From positions 310,001 through 374,000 of the forward strand of contig NZ_QEXM01000043.1 of the NCBI RefSeq assembly GCF_004127445.1: a stretch of 64,000 nt of DNA, in the 5' to 3' direction. A program made the translations under genes and the position numbers. Position 1 is the stretch's first letter. Each line of letters begins with the position of its first letter. This document shows, one piece after another, positions 34,438 to 42,538 of this stretch. A model generated the notes under the pieces. That model was not told the origin of the DNA, ran no database searches, and saw only the letters and a program-made list of their open reading frames with translations. Source of the DNA: Streptomyces alfalfae. Its GTDB lineage: Bacteria > Actinomycetota > Actinomycetes > Streptomycetales > Streptomycetaceae.

Positions 34438-34672
34438 GAAGGAAGTCCGGGCGGCCGGCGTACAGCGATCATCCGTACGCCGGCTGTCCCCTCAAGCCAC
34501 GGCTTGTGCGCCCGGACGCCTGCGTCACAGGCACCTCCCGCGCCCCACCAGGGCGTCGCCGAGCACCACCCTTCGCCGAACCGACGGCACACCTCCACAG
34601 CACCGCAAGCACCCCGACGTAACCCTCAAGCAGCGCATCCCCCCGATGTGCTTCTTCGCCGGAGGCAAAACC
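34438..34672 (+). other. Long ccr leader region
   Basis: About 230 bases separate the predicted transcription start from the ccr GTG. No stable riboswitch fold or leader peptide was recognised. The in-frame ATG 34646 is not preferred because the GGAGG serving GTG 34673 lies downstream of it. Confidence 0.4.
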
Positions 34673-36010
34673 GTGAAGGAAATCCTGGACGCGATCCAGT
34701 CCCCGGACGCCACGTCCGCCGACTTCGCCGCTCTCCCCCTGCCCGACTCGTACCGCGCGATCACCGTGCACAAGGACGAGACGGAGATGTTCGCGGGCCT
34801 CGAGACCCGCGACAAGGACCCCCGCAAGTCGATCCACCTCGACGACGTGCCGGTCCCCGAACTCGGCCCCGGCGAGGCCCTGGTGGCCGTCATGGCCTCC
34901 TCGGTCAACTACAACTCCGTGTGGACCTCGATCTTCGAGCCGGTGTCCACCTTCAGCTTCCTGGAGCGCTACGGCCGGCTGAGCGAGCTCACCAAGCGCC
35001 ACGACCTGCCGTACCACATCATCGGTTCCGACCTCGCGGGCGTCGTGCTGCGCACCGGGCCCGGCGTGAACGCCTGGAACCCCGGCGACGAGGTCGTCGC
35101 GCACTGCCTCAGCGTCGAGCTGGAGTCCTCCGACGGCCACAACGACACGATGCTCGACCCCGAGCAACGCATCTGGGGCTTCGAGACCAACTTCGGCGGC
35201 CTCGCCGAGATCGCGCTCGTGAAGTCCAACCAGCTCATGCCGAAGCCCGACCACCTGAGCTGGGAGGAGGCCGCCTCGCCCGGCCTGGTGAACTCCACCG
35301 CGTACCGCCAGCTCGTCTCCCGCAACGGCGCCGGCATGAAGCAGGGCGACAACGTGCTGATCTGGGGCGCGAGCGGCGGCCTCGGCTCCTACGCCACCCA
35401 GTTCGCGCTGGCCGGCGGCGCCAACCCGATCTGCGTGGTGAGCAGCCCGCAGAAGGCGGAGATCTGCCGGGCGATGGGCGCCGACGCGGTCATCGACCGC
35501 AACGCCGAGGGCTACCGGTTCTGGAAGGACGAGCGCACCCAGGACCCCAAGGAGTGGAAGCGCTTCGGCAAGCGCATCCGCGAGCTGACCGGCGGCGAGG
35601 ACATCGACATCGTCTTCGAGCACCCGGGGCGCGAGACGTTCGGCGCCTCGGTCTACGTCACCCGCAAGGGCGGCACGATCACCACCTGCGCCTCGACCTC
35701 GGGCTACATGCACGAGTACGACAACCGCTACCTGTGGATGTCCCTCAAGCGCATCATCGGCTCGCACTTCGCCAACTACCGCGAGGCGTGGGAGGCCAAC
35801 CGGCTGATCGCCAAGGGCAAGATCCACCCGACCCTGTCCAAGGTGTACTCGCTCGAAGAGACCGGGCAGGCGGCGTACGACGTGCACCGCAACCTCCACC
35901 AGGGCAAGGTCGGCGTCCTCGCGCTGGCGCCCCGCGAGGGCCTCGGCGTGCGCGATCCGGAGAAGCGGGCCCGGCACATCGACGCCATCAACCGCTTCCG
36001 GAACGTCTGA
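34673..36010 (+). CDS. ccr: Crotonyl-CoA carboxylase/reductase
   Basis: The 445-residue protein starts at GTG 34673, seven bases after GGAGG. It is nearly identical in pattern to Streptomyces Ccr, with VHKDETEMFAGLETRDKDPR, HCLSVELESSDGHNDTMLD and the NADPH-binding GASGGLGSYATQFAL. It belongs to the medium-chain dehydrogenase/reductase family and converts crotonyl-CoA, CO2 and NADPH to ethylmalonyl-CoA. That product feeds the following enzymes and is a polyketide extender. It opens a tightly packed operon with ecm 22 bp downstream. Confidence 0.97.
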   Translation: MKEILDAIQSPDATSADFAALPLPDSYRAITVHKDETEMFAGLETRDKDPRKSIHLDDVPVPELGPGEALVAVMASSVNYNSVWTSIFEPVSTFSFLERYGRLSELTKRHDLPYHIIGSDLAGVVLRTGPGVNAWNPGDEVVAHCLSVELESSDGHNDTMLDPEQRIWGFETNFGGLAEIALVKSNQLMPKPDHLSWEEAASPGLVNSTAYRQLVSRNGAGMKQGDNVLIWGASGGLGSYATQFALAGGANPICVVSSPQKAEICRAMGADAVIDRNAEGYRFWKDERTQDPKEWKRFGKRIRELTGGEDIDIVFEHPGRETFGASVYVTRKGGTITTCASTSGYMHEYDNRYLWMSLKRIIGSHFANYREAWEANRLIAKGKIHPTLSKVYSLEETGQAAYDVHRNLHQGKVGVLALAPREGLGVRDPEKRARHIDAINRFRNV

Positions 36011-36032
36011 GCGCAGTGAGGAGCAGCGGCAC

Positions 36033-38060
36033 ATGACAGAGCGTCAGAAGGACCGGCCGTGGCTGATGCGGACCTACGCCGGTCACTCCACGGCGGAGGC
36101 GTCCAACGAGCTGTACCGGCGCAACCTCGCCAAGGGGCAGACGGGCCTCTCGGTCGCGTTCGACCTGCCCACGCAGACCGGCTACGACCCCGACCACGTC
36201 CTCGCCCGCGGTGAGGTCGGCCGGGTCGGCGTGCCGGTCTCGCACCTCGGCGACATGCGGCGGCTGTTCCAGGACATCCCCCTGGACCGGATGAACACCT
36301 CGATGACGATCAACGCCACCGCCATGTGGATCCTGGCGCTCTACCAGGTGGTCGCGGAGGAGCAGGGCGTCGACATCGGCGAGCTCCAGGGGACGACGCA
36401 GAACGACATCGTCAAGGAGTACCTCTCGCGCGGGACGCACGTCTTCCCGCCGGCGCCCTCCCTGCGCCTGACCACCGACATGATCACGTACACGGTGGCG
36501 CACATCCCCAAGTGGAACCCGATCAACATCTGCAGCTACCACCTCCAGGAGGCGGGGGCCACGCCGGTCCAGGAGATCGCGTACGCGATGTCCACCGCCA
36601 TCGCGGTCCTCGACGCCGTACGCGACTCCGGGCAGGTCCCCGAGGAGCGGTTCGGGGACGTCGTGGCCCGCATCTCCTTCTTCGTGAACGCGGGCGTCCG
36701 CTTCATCGAGGAGATGTGCAAGATGCGGGCGTTCGGACGGATCTGGGACCAGGTCACGCGGGAGCGGTACGGCGTCGAGAACGCCAAGCAGCGCCGGTTC
36801 CGCTACGGCGTGCAGGTCAACTCCCTGGGGCTCACCGAGGCCCAGCCGGAGAACAACGTCCAGCGGATCGTCCTGGAGATGCTGGCCGTCACGCTCTCCA
36901 AGGACGCACGCGCGCGTGCCGTCCAGCTCCCCGCCTGGAACGAGGCGCTCGGCCTGCCCCGCCCCTGGGACCAGCAGTGGTCGCTGCGCATCCAGCAGGT
37001 CCTCGCCCACGAGAGCGACCTCCTGGAGTACGAGGACGTCTTCGCGGGCTCCCACGTCATCGAGGCCAAGGTCGCCTCACTGGTAGAGGAGTCCCTCGCA
37101 GAGATGGCCCGCATCGAGGAGATGGGCGGCGCGATGGCCGCCGTCGAGTCCGGCTACCTGAAGTCGCAGCTGGTCTCCTCGCACGCCGAGCGCAGGGCGC
37201 GCATCGAGTCGGGCGAGGAGAAGATCGTCGGGGTGAACTCCTACGAGTCCACCGAGCCGAGCCCGCTCACCGCCGACCTGGACGCGGCCATCATGACGGT
37301 CGACCCGGCCGTGGAGGCCCGCGTCGTCGCCGCCCTGCGGCACTGGCGCGACACCCGCTACCAGCCGCCGTTCAACCACCCGCGCCCCTGCAAGGCCCTC
37401 CAGCGCCTCAAGGAGGTGGCCGCGGGGACGGGCAACCTCATGGAGGCCACCCTGGAGTGCGCGCGGGCCGGCGTGACGACCGGAGAGTGGGCGGGCGCCC
37501 TGCGGGAGGTGTTCGGCGAGTACCGGGCGCCCACGGGCGTCTCCAGCGCTCCTCTGGCCGTCACCGCCGAGGAGGGCACGCCGCTCGCCCTCGTCCGCGA
37601 CAAGGTGGCGAGGACGGCCGCCGACCTCGGCGTCGGCAAGCTCCGCTTCCTGGTCGGCAAGCCCGGCCTCGACGGCCACTCCAACGGCGCCGAGCAGATC
37701 GCGGTGCGCGCGCGGGACGCCGGCTTCGAGGTCGTCTACCAGGGCATCAGGCTGACGCCCGAACAGATCGTCGACGCCGCGCTCGCCGAGGACGTGCACG
37801 CGGTGGGCCTGTCGATCCTCTCCGGCTCACACGCCGAGCTCGTGCCGGACGTCCTGACGCGCCTGCGTGAGGCGGGCGCGCCGGACATTCCCGTGATCGC
37901 GGGAGGCATCATCCCCAACAGCGACGCCGAGGACCTTCTCGCGGCGGGTGTGGCGGCCGTCTTCACCCCCAAGGACTTCGGCATCACGGAGATCATCGGC
38001 CGTATCGTCGACGAGATCCGGAAAGCGAACAAGCTCGACCCATCGGAGGTCCCCGCATGA
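36033..38060 (+). CDS. ecm: Ethylmalonyl-CoA mutase (B12-dependent, MeaA-like)
   Basis: The 675-residue protein fuses the mutase TIM barrel (SVAFDLPTQTGYDPDH; TTQNDIVKEYLSRGT) and the C-terminal cobalamin domain with KPGLDGHSNGAEQ (His549 as the lower axial ligand), GLSILSGSH and IAGGIIP. It has the ethylmalonyl-CoA mutase/MeaA pattern, not that of the two-subunit methylmalonyl-CoA mutase. It converts (2R)-ethylmalonyl-CoA to methylsuccinyl-CoA. Its stop overlaps the lyase start as ATGA. No cobalamin riboswitch is visible in the operon leader. Confidence 0.95.
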   Translation: MTERQKDRPWLMRTYAGHSTAEASNELYRRNLAKGQTGLSVAFDLPTQTGYDPDHVLARGEVGRVGVPVSHLGDMRRLFQDIPLDRMNTSMTINATAMWILALYQVVAEEQGVDIGELQGTTQNDIVKEYLSRGTHVFPPAPSLRLTTDMITYTVAHIPKWNPINICSYHLQEAGATPVQEIAYAMSTAIAVLDAVRDSGQVPEERFGDVVARISFFVNAGVRFIEEMCKMRAFGRIWDQVTRERYGVENAKQRRFRYGVQVNSLGLTEAQPENNVQRIVLEMLAVTLSKDARARAVQLPAWNEALGLPRPWDQQWSLRIQQVLAHESDLLEYEDVFAGSHVIEAKVASLVEESLAEMARIEEMGGAMAAVESGYLKSQLVSSHAERRARIESGEEKIVGVNSYESTEPSPLTADLDAAIMTVDPAVEARVVAALRHWRDTRYQPPFNHPRPCKALQRLKEVAAGTGNLMEATLECARAGVTTGEWAGALREVFGEYRAPTGVSSAPLAVTAEEGTPLALVRDKVARTAADLGVGKLRFLVGKPGLDGHSNGAEQIAVRARDAGFEVVYQGIRLTPEQIVDAALAEDVHAVGLSILSGSHAELVPDVLTRLREAGAPDIPVIAGGIIPNSDAEDLLAAGVAAVFTPKDFGITEIIGRIVDEIRKANKLDPSEVPA

Positions 38061-39016
38061 CCGTGAACCGTCTCCGCCCCCGGCGCTCCTGCCTGGCCGT
38101 ACCGGGCTCCAACCCGCGTTTCCTGGAGAAGGCCCAGGGCCTGGCCGCCGACCAGGTCTTCCTGGACCTGGAGGACGCCTGCGCGCCGCTGGCCAAGCCG
38201 GAGGCCCGGCACACCATCGTGACGTTCCTCAACGAGGGCGACTGGACGGGCAAGACACGGGTCGTGCGCGTCAACGACTGGACGACGGAGTGGACGTACC
38301 GCGACGTCGTCACCGTCGTCGAGGGCGCGGGCCAGAACCTCGACTGCATCATGCTGCCGAAGGTCCAGACGGCCGAGCAGGTCGTCGCGCTCGACCTGCT
38401 GCTGAACCAGATCGAGAAGACCATGGGCTTTGAGGTCGGCAAGATCGGCATCGAGGCGCAGATCGAGAACGCGCGGGGCCTGAACAACGTCAACGCCATC
38501 GCCGAGGCGTCGCCGCGCCTGGAGACCATCATCTTCGGCCCGGCCGACTTCATGGCGTCCATCAACATGAAGTCCCTGGTCGTCGGCGAGCAGCCGCCCG
38601 GCTACCCGGCAGACGCCTACCACTTCATCCTGATGAAGATCCTGATGGCGGCCCGCGCCAACGACCTCCAGGCGATCGACGGCCCCTACCTCCAGATCAA
38701 GAACGTCGACGGCTACCGCGAGGTCGCGAACCGCGCCGCCGCCCTCGGCTTCGACGGCAAGTGGGTCCTGCACCCCGGCCAGGTCGAGGCCGCCAACGAG
38801 GTCTTCTCCCCCTCCCAGGAGGACTTCGACCACGCCGAGCTGATCCTGGACGCGTACGAGTACTACACCTCGGAAGCGGGCGGCAAGAAGGGCTCGGCGA
38901 TGCTCGGCGACGAGATGATCGACGAGGCCAGCCGGAAGATGGCCCTGGTCATCTCGGGCAAGGGGCGTGCCGCCGGCATGACCCGCACCTCGAAGTTCGA
39001 AGCCCCGGAGGCCTGA
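38057..39016 (+). CDS. Beta-methylmalyl-CoA/malyl-CoA lyase (CitE-like)
   Basis: The 319-residue HpcH/HpaI/CitE TIM barrel has RSCLAVPGSNPRFLEKA, DQVFLDLEDACAP and GIEAQIENARGLNN with the Glu that binds Mg2+, then IFGPADFMAS and WVLHPGQVEAAN. In this pathway it should cleave beta-methylmalyl-CoA to glyoxylate and propionyl-CoA. No CitD or CitF genes are near, which argues against citrate lyase. It overlaps ecm by four bases and is followed after four bases by the hydratase. Confidence 0.92.
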   Translation: MTVNRLRPRRSCLAVPGSNPRFLEKAQGLAADQVFLDLEDACAPLAKPEARHTIVTFLNEGDWTGKTRVVRVNDWTTEWTYRDVVTVVEGAGQNLDCIMLPKVQTAEQVVALDLLLNQIEKTMGFEVGKIGIEAQIENARGLNNVNAIAEASPRLETIIFGPADFMASINMKSLVVGEQPPGYPADAYHFILMKILMAARANDLQAIDGPYLQIKNVDGYREVANRAAALGFDGKWVLHPGQVEAANEVFSPSQEDFDHAELILDAYEYYTSEAGGKKGSAMLGDEMIDEASRKMALVISGKGRAAGMTRTSKFEAPEA

Positions 39017-39020
39017 TCCC

Positions 39021-39536
39021 ATGCAGTTCGGCCGCACCTACGAGGAGTTCGAGGTCGGCGCCGTGTACAAGCACTGGCCCGGCAAGACGGTCACCGAGTA
39101 CGACGACCACCTCTTCTGCCTGCTCACCATGAACCACCACCCCCTCCACCTGGACACGAACTACGCGGAGAGGACGACGGACTTCGGCAAGAACGTCGTC
39201 GTGGGCAACTACATCTACTCGCTGCTGCTCGGCATGTCCGTCCCGGACGTCTCCGGCAAGGCCATCGCCAACCTGGAGATCGAGTCGCTGAAGCACGTGG
39301 CGCCGACCTTCCACGGCGACACGATCTACGGCGAGACCACGGTCCTGGACAAGACGCCGTCCCGGTCCAAGAGCGACCGCGGCATCGTCCACGTGGAGAC
39401 GAAGGGCTACAAGCAGGACGGCACGCTCGTCTGCGTCTTCCGCCGCAAGGTGATGGTGCCCACCGAGACGTACATCAAGGAGCGCGGCGGGGAGCAGCCC
39501 GGCCGCCCGGAGCCGAAGATCCAGGAGAAGCGGTAG
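39021..39536 (+). CDS. Mesaconyl-CoA hydratase (MaoC-like)
   Basis: The 171-residue single hot-dog protein has YDDHLFCLLTMNHHPLHLDTNYAE, here the block NHHPLHLD, containing the Asn/His hydratase residues, and VVGNYIYSLLLGMS. It should hydrate mesaconyl-CoA to beta-methylmalyl-CoA. It is about half the length of the proteobacterial two-domain Mch, so it probably works as a dimer. Position between lyase and dehydrogenase supports the assignment. Confidence 0.9.
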   Translation: MQFGRTYEEFEVGAVYKHWPGKTVTEYDDHLFCLLTMNHHPLHLDTNYAERTTDFGKNVVVGNYIYSLLLGMSVPDVSGKAIANLEIESLKHVAPTFHGDTIYGETTVLDKTPSRSKSDRGIVHVETKGYKQDGTLVCVFRRKVMVPTETYIKERGGEQPGRPEPKIQEKR

Positions 39537-39538
39537 CC

Positions 39539-40753
39539 ATGAGCCGACTCGCGCAGACCGCCGGTCTCACCGACATCCAGCAGGAGATCCTCGCCACGGT
39601 CCGGGACTTCGTCGACAAGGAGATCATCCCGGTCGCGACGGAACTCGAACACCGTGACGAGTACCCGCAGCAGATCGTCGACGGCCTCAAGGAGCTGGGC
39701 CTCTTCGGCCTGATGATCCCGGAGGAGTACGGCGGCCTGGGCGAGTCGCTGCTCACGTACGCCCTGTGCGTCGAGGAGATCGCCCGGGGCTGGATGTCGG
39801 TCTCCGGCATCATCAACACCCACTTCATCGTCGCCTACATGCTCAAGCAGCACGGCACGCAGGAGCAGAAGGAGACCTTCCTGCCCCGCATGGCGGCCGG
39901 CGAGGTGCGGGGCGCGTTCTCGATGTCGGAGCCGGCGCTCGGCTCGGACGTGTCGGCGATCACGTCCAAGGGTGTCAGGGACGGTGACCACTATGTCCTC
40001 AACGGCCAGAAGATGTGGTTGACGAACGGCGGAACGTCCACTCTGGTGGCCGTCCTGTGCCGGAGTGACGAAGGACACCCCAGTCCGGAGGCGGCCACCG
40101 CCCCCCACAAGTCGATGACCACGTTCCTGGTCGAGAAGGAGCCCGGCTTCGGCGAGGTCCGGCCCGGTCTCACCATCCCGGGCAAGATCGACAAAATGGG
40201 CTATAAGGGTGTCGATACGACGGAACTCATCATGGACGGACTGCGAATTCCGGCCAATCGTGTGCTCGGCGGGACCACCGGCCGGGGGTTTTACCAAATG
40301 ATGGACGGTGTGGAGGTCGGGCGCGTCAATGTCGCGGCCCGTGGCTGCGGCGTCGCGCAGCGTGCGTTCGAGCTGGGCGTCTCGTATGCCCAGCAACGCC
40401 ACACTTTCGGGAAGGCCATCGCCCAGCACCAGGCGATCCAGTTCAAACTGGCCGAGATGGCTACCAAGGTCGAGGCCGCCCATGCGATGATGGTCAACGC
40501 AGCACGCAAAAAGGACTCCGGGGAGCGAAACGACCTCGAAGCAGGGATGGCGAAGTACCTCGCCTCCGAGTACTGCAAGGAAGTCGTCGAGGACGCGTTC
40601 AGGATTCACGGCGGTTACGGCTTCTCGAAGGAGTACGAGATCGAGCGCCTCTACAGGGAGGCGCCGATGCTTTTGATCGGTGAAGGTACCGCCGAGATCC
40701 AGAAAATGATCATTGGTCGTCGACTGCTCGAAGAGTATCGAATCCAGGGCTGA
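39539..40753 (+). CDS. Methylsuccinyl-CoA dehydrogenase (acyl-CoA dehydrogenase family)
   Basis: The 404-residue flavoprotein starts two bases after the hydratase stop. It shows the acyl-CoA dehydrogenase blocks GAFSMSEPALGSDVSAI, QKMWLTNGG and RIHGGYGFSKEYEIERLYREA, split here as IHGGYGFSKEYEIERLYREA. It should oxidise (2S)-methylsuccinyl-CoA to mesaconyl-CoA. A polar insertion (SDEGHPSPEAATAPHK) sits in a surface loop. From about 40190 onward third positions turn noticeably A/T-richer than in the first half of the gene. Confidence 0.92.
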   Translation: MSRLAQTAGLTDIQQEILATVRDFVDKEIIPVATELEHRDEYPQQIVDGLKELGLFGLMIPEEYGGLGESLLTYALCVEEIARGWMSVSGIINTHFIVAYMLKQHGTQEQKETFLPRMAAGEVRGAFSMSEPALGSDVSAITSKGVRDGDHYVLNGQKMWLTNGGTSTLVAVLCRSDEGHPSPEAATAPHKSMTTFLVEKEPGFGEVRPGLTIPGKIDKMGYKGVDTTELIMDGLRIPANRVLGGTTGRGFYQMMDGVEVGRVNVAARGCGVAQRAFELGVSYAQQRHTFGKAIAQHQAIQFKLAEMATKVEAAHAMMVNAARKKDSGERNDLEAGMAKYLASEYCKEVVEDAFRIHGGYGFSKEYEIERLYREAPMLLIGEGTAEIQKMIIGRRLLEEYRIQG

Positions 40754-40833
40754 TTGTCCGATTCGGGGGTATTTCTCCGCGAAGAAGATCACACCCTGTC
40801 AGCACTCTTCGGCCGTCGACTCGGCTTCCTGGC

Positions 40834-40864
40834 TTGCCCAGTTGTGGCCCGCAACCGATAGCAT
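40834..40864 (+). promoter_or_regulatory. Candidate promoter of psd-pssA
   Basis: TTGCCC (40834-40839) and TAGCAT (40859-40864) are 19 bp apart in the 170-bp gap after the ethylmalonyl-CoA genes. Transcription would start about 50 bases before the psd ATG. The spacer is longer than usual. Confidence 0.4.
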
Positions 40865-40923
40865 CCGGAGAAAGCCGCCGTCCCCCATTCCCTGCGCGGC
40901 ATCATCCGCTACGAAGGTCATCC

Positions 40924-41580
40924 ATGCCCCACAGCCAAACCTCTGCACCACGCGACGGCATTCTCCAGGGACGCCTTGCCCGCGGAGCATCGCCGTGGCT
41001 CCTGCCGACCGTCGCCACCGCGGCACTCAGCCTCGTCCGCGCGCGACGCTCCAAGGGCGCCGCGGCCGTCGCCGTGCCCGCCACCGCTCTCGCGGCGGGC
41101 ATGCTGTGGTTCTTCCGCGACCCCGAGCGCGAGATCGCGTCGGGCCGGGTCATCTCCCCCGCCGACGGCGTGGTGCAGAGCATCATGCCGTGGAAGGACG
41201 GACGTACCCGCGTCGCCATCTTCATGAGCCCGTTGAATGTCCACGTCAACCGCGCGCCCCTCGCGGGCACCGTGACGTCCGTGGAGCACATCCCCGGCGG
41301 ATTCGTCCCGGCGTTCAACAAGGAGAGCGAGAACAACGAGCGCGTTGTCTGGCACTTCGACACCGAGCTCGGCGACATCGAGATGATCCAGATCGCGGGC
41401 GCGGTCGCGCGGCGCATCGTGCCCTACATCCCGCAGGGGACGAAGGTGGAGCAGGGCGAGCGGATCGGTCTGATCCGCTTCGGCTCGCGTGTCGACATCT
41501 ACCTCCCCGAGGGTGTCGAGGTGGACGTCGAGGTCGGTCAGAAGACCGTGGCTGGGGTGACTCGCATTGACCGTGGTTGA
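40924..41580 (+). CDS. psd: Phosphatidylserine decarboxylase
   Basis: The 218-residue protein is the short archaeal/actinobacterial type of Psd. It has AAGMLWFFRDPERE with one or two membrane helices near the N-terminus, SPADGVVQ, FMSPLNVHVNRAPL and the self-cleavage site RFGSRVDIYLP, where Ser188 becomes the pyruvoyl group. It makes phosphatidylethanolamine in the membrane. Start ATG 40924 follows GAAGG. Its 3' end overlaps the pssA start by 14 bases. Confidence 0.93.
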   Translation: MPHSQTSAPRDGILQGRLARGASPWLLPTVATAALSLVRARRSKGAAAVAVPATALAAGMLWFFRDPEREIASGRVISPADGVVQSIMPWKDGRTRVAIFMSPLNVHVNRAPLAGTVTSVEHIPGGFVPAFNKESENNERVVWHFDTELGDIEMIQIAGAVARRIVPYIPQGTKVEQGERIGLIRFGSRVDIYLPEGVEVDVEVGQKTVAGVTRIDRG

Positions 41581-42421
41581 TCCTGAGACACAGGCGGGCT
41601 GGGCGCCGGAGGCGGCGGAGGACGAGGCCGACGAGGAGATGCCTCTCTCACTGCGCCTCTCGATAGCGGACACCCTCACGCTCGGTAACGCCACGTGCGG
41701 GTTCATGGCGGTGTACTTCACCACCACGGGCATCCTCATCCCGCACCTCCAGGGCAGCGAGGAAACGGGCATGGCGCGGCACTCCGCCGCGACCACCGTG
41801 ATCCTCATGCTCTGCGCCGCCGTCTTCGACCTCTTCGACGGACTCGTGGCCCGCAAGCTGCGGTCCTCGCCGATGGGCGCGGAGCTGGACAACCTCTCGG
41901 ACCTGATCAGCTTCGGGCTCGCCCCCGCGTACTTCGTGCTCGTCTACGGCATGGTCGCCAACGACGCGCACCAGCGGGTCGCGGCGGTGGGCGCGATCGT
42001 GGTGCTCCTGGCGGTGGTGCTGCGGCTTGCGCGGTTCAGTTGCGTGACCGTGAAGGACGGCACCTTCCAGGGCATGCCCTCGCCCTTCGGGGCGCTCACG
42101 GTCGTCTCGATCGTGCTCCTGGAGCTGCCCTTCTGGGCGACGCTCCTCGCGATCATCGGCACGGCCTGGCTCATGGTCAGCCGCGTCGAGTACCCCAAGC
42201 CGCGAGGTCCCCTCGCGGTCGCCATGCTCGCGTGGATCGTCGCGGCCATGGGGCTGCTCGCGGCCTGGGCGTTCGACGCCCCGGGCGGCCTGCTCCTCCT
42301 GCAGACCGGCTGCGCGCTCCAGGTCGTCCTCGGCGCGGTGATCCCCCTCTTCGCCACGGCCCGGAGGGTGAACAACTTCCGGGACAACCGGCGTGAGGCG
42401 CGCGCCGCGCAGTTGCCGTAG
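41567..42421 (+). CDS. pssA: CDP-diacylglycerol-serine O-phosphatidyltransferase
   Basis: The 284-residue membrane protein has the CDP-alcohol phosphotransferase signature DGLVARKLRSSPMGAELDNL followed by SD, and about eight hydrophobic segments. An acidic 28-residue N-terminal tail comes first. It makes phosphatidylserine, the substrate of the adjacent Psd. The start appears to be TTG 41567, six bases after GGGGTGA; GTG 41573 is an alternative but is spaced too far. The 14-base overlap implies translational coupling. A strong two-way terminator follows. Confidence 0.92.
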   Translation: MTVVDPETQAGWAPEAAEDEADEEMPLSLRLSIADTLTLGNATCGFMAVYFTTTGILIPHLQGSEETGMARHSAATTVILMLCAAVFDLFDGLVARKLRSSPMGAELDNLSDLISFGLAPAYFVLVYGMVANDAHQRVAAVGAIVVLLAVVLRLARFSCVTVKDGTFQGMPSPFGALTVVSIVLLELPFWATLLAIIGTAWLMVSRVEYPKPRGPLAVAMLAWIVAAMGLLAAWAFDAPGGLLLLQTGCALQVVLGAVIPLFATARRVNNFRDNRREARAAQLP

Positions 42422-42443
42422 CCGCGCTCGAACGGTGGCACCG

Positions 42444-42477
42444 AAGGGGCCCGGACCTCGACTGGTCCGGGCCCCTT
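42444..42477. terminator. Bidirectional terminator between pssA and the ABC operon
   Basis: Perfect 14-bp arms AAGGGGCCCGGACC and GGTCCGGGCCCCTT flank a 6-base loop. The arms end in A and T runs on the two sides, so it can serve both converging transcripts. Confidence 0.85.
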
Positions 42478-42500
42478 TCGCTTGCCCTCTGTCACCCTTG

Positions 42501-42529
42501 CGGCCCGTCCTCAAACCCCGGACGGGCCG
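42501..42529 (-). terminator. Second terminator hairpin for the ABC operon
   Basis: Ten-bp arms CGGCCCGTCC and GGACGGGCCG flank a 9-base loop, 10 bp beyond the stop of the binding-protein gene. Confidence 0.65.
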
Positions 42530-42538
42530 GAACCCCGC

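Noticed and set aside
34409..34672. Longer ccr beginning at ATG 34646 or further upstream
   Set aside because: The GGAGG ribosome-binding site lies downstream of ATG 34646 and known Ccr proteins start at the equivalent of GTG 34673.
36011..36032. Cobalamin riboswitch for the B12-dependent mutase
   Set aside because: The gap between ccr and ecm is only 22 bases and the ccr leader shows no B12-box-like sequence.
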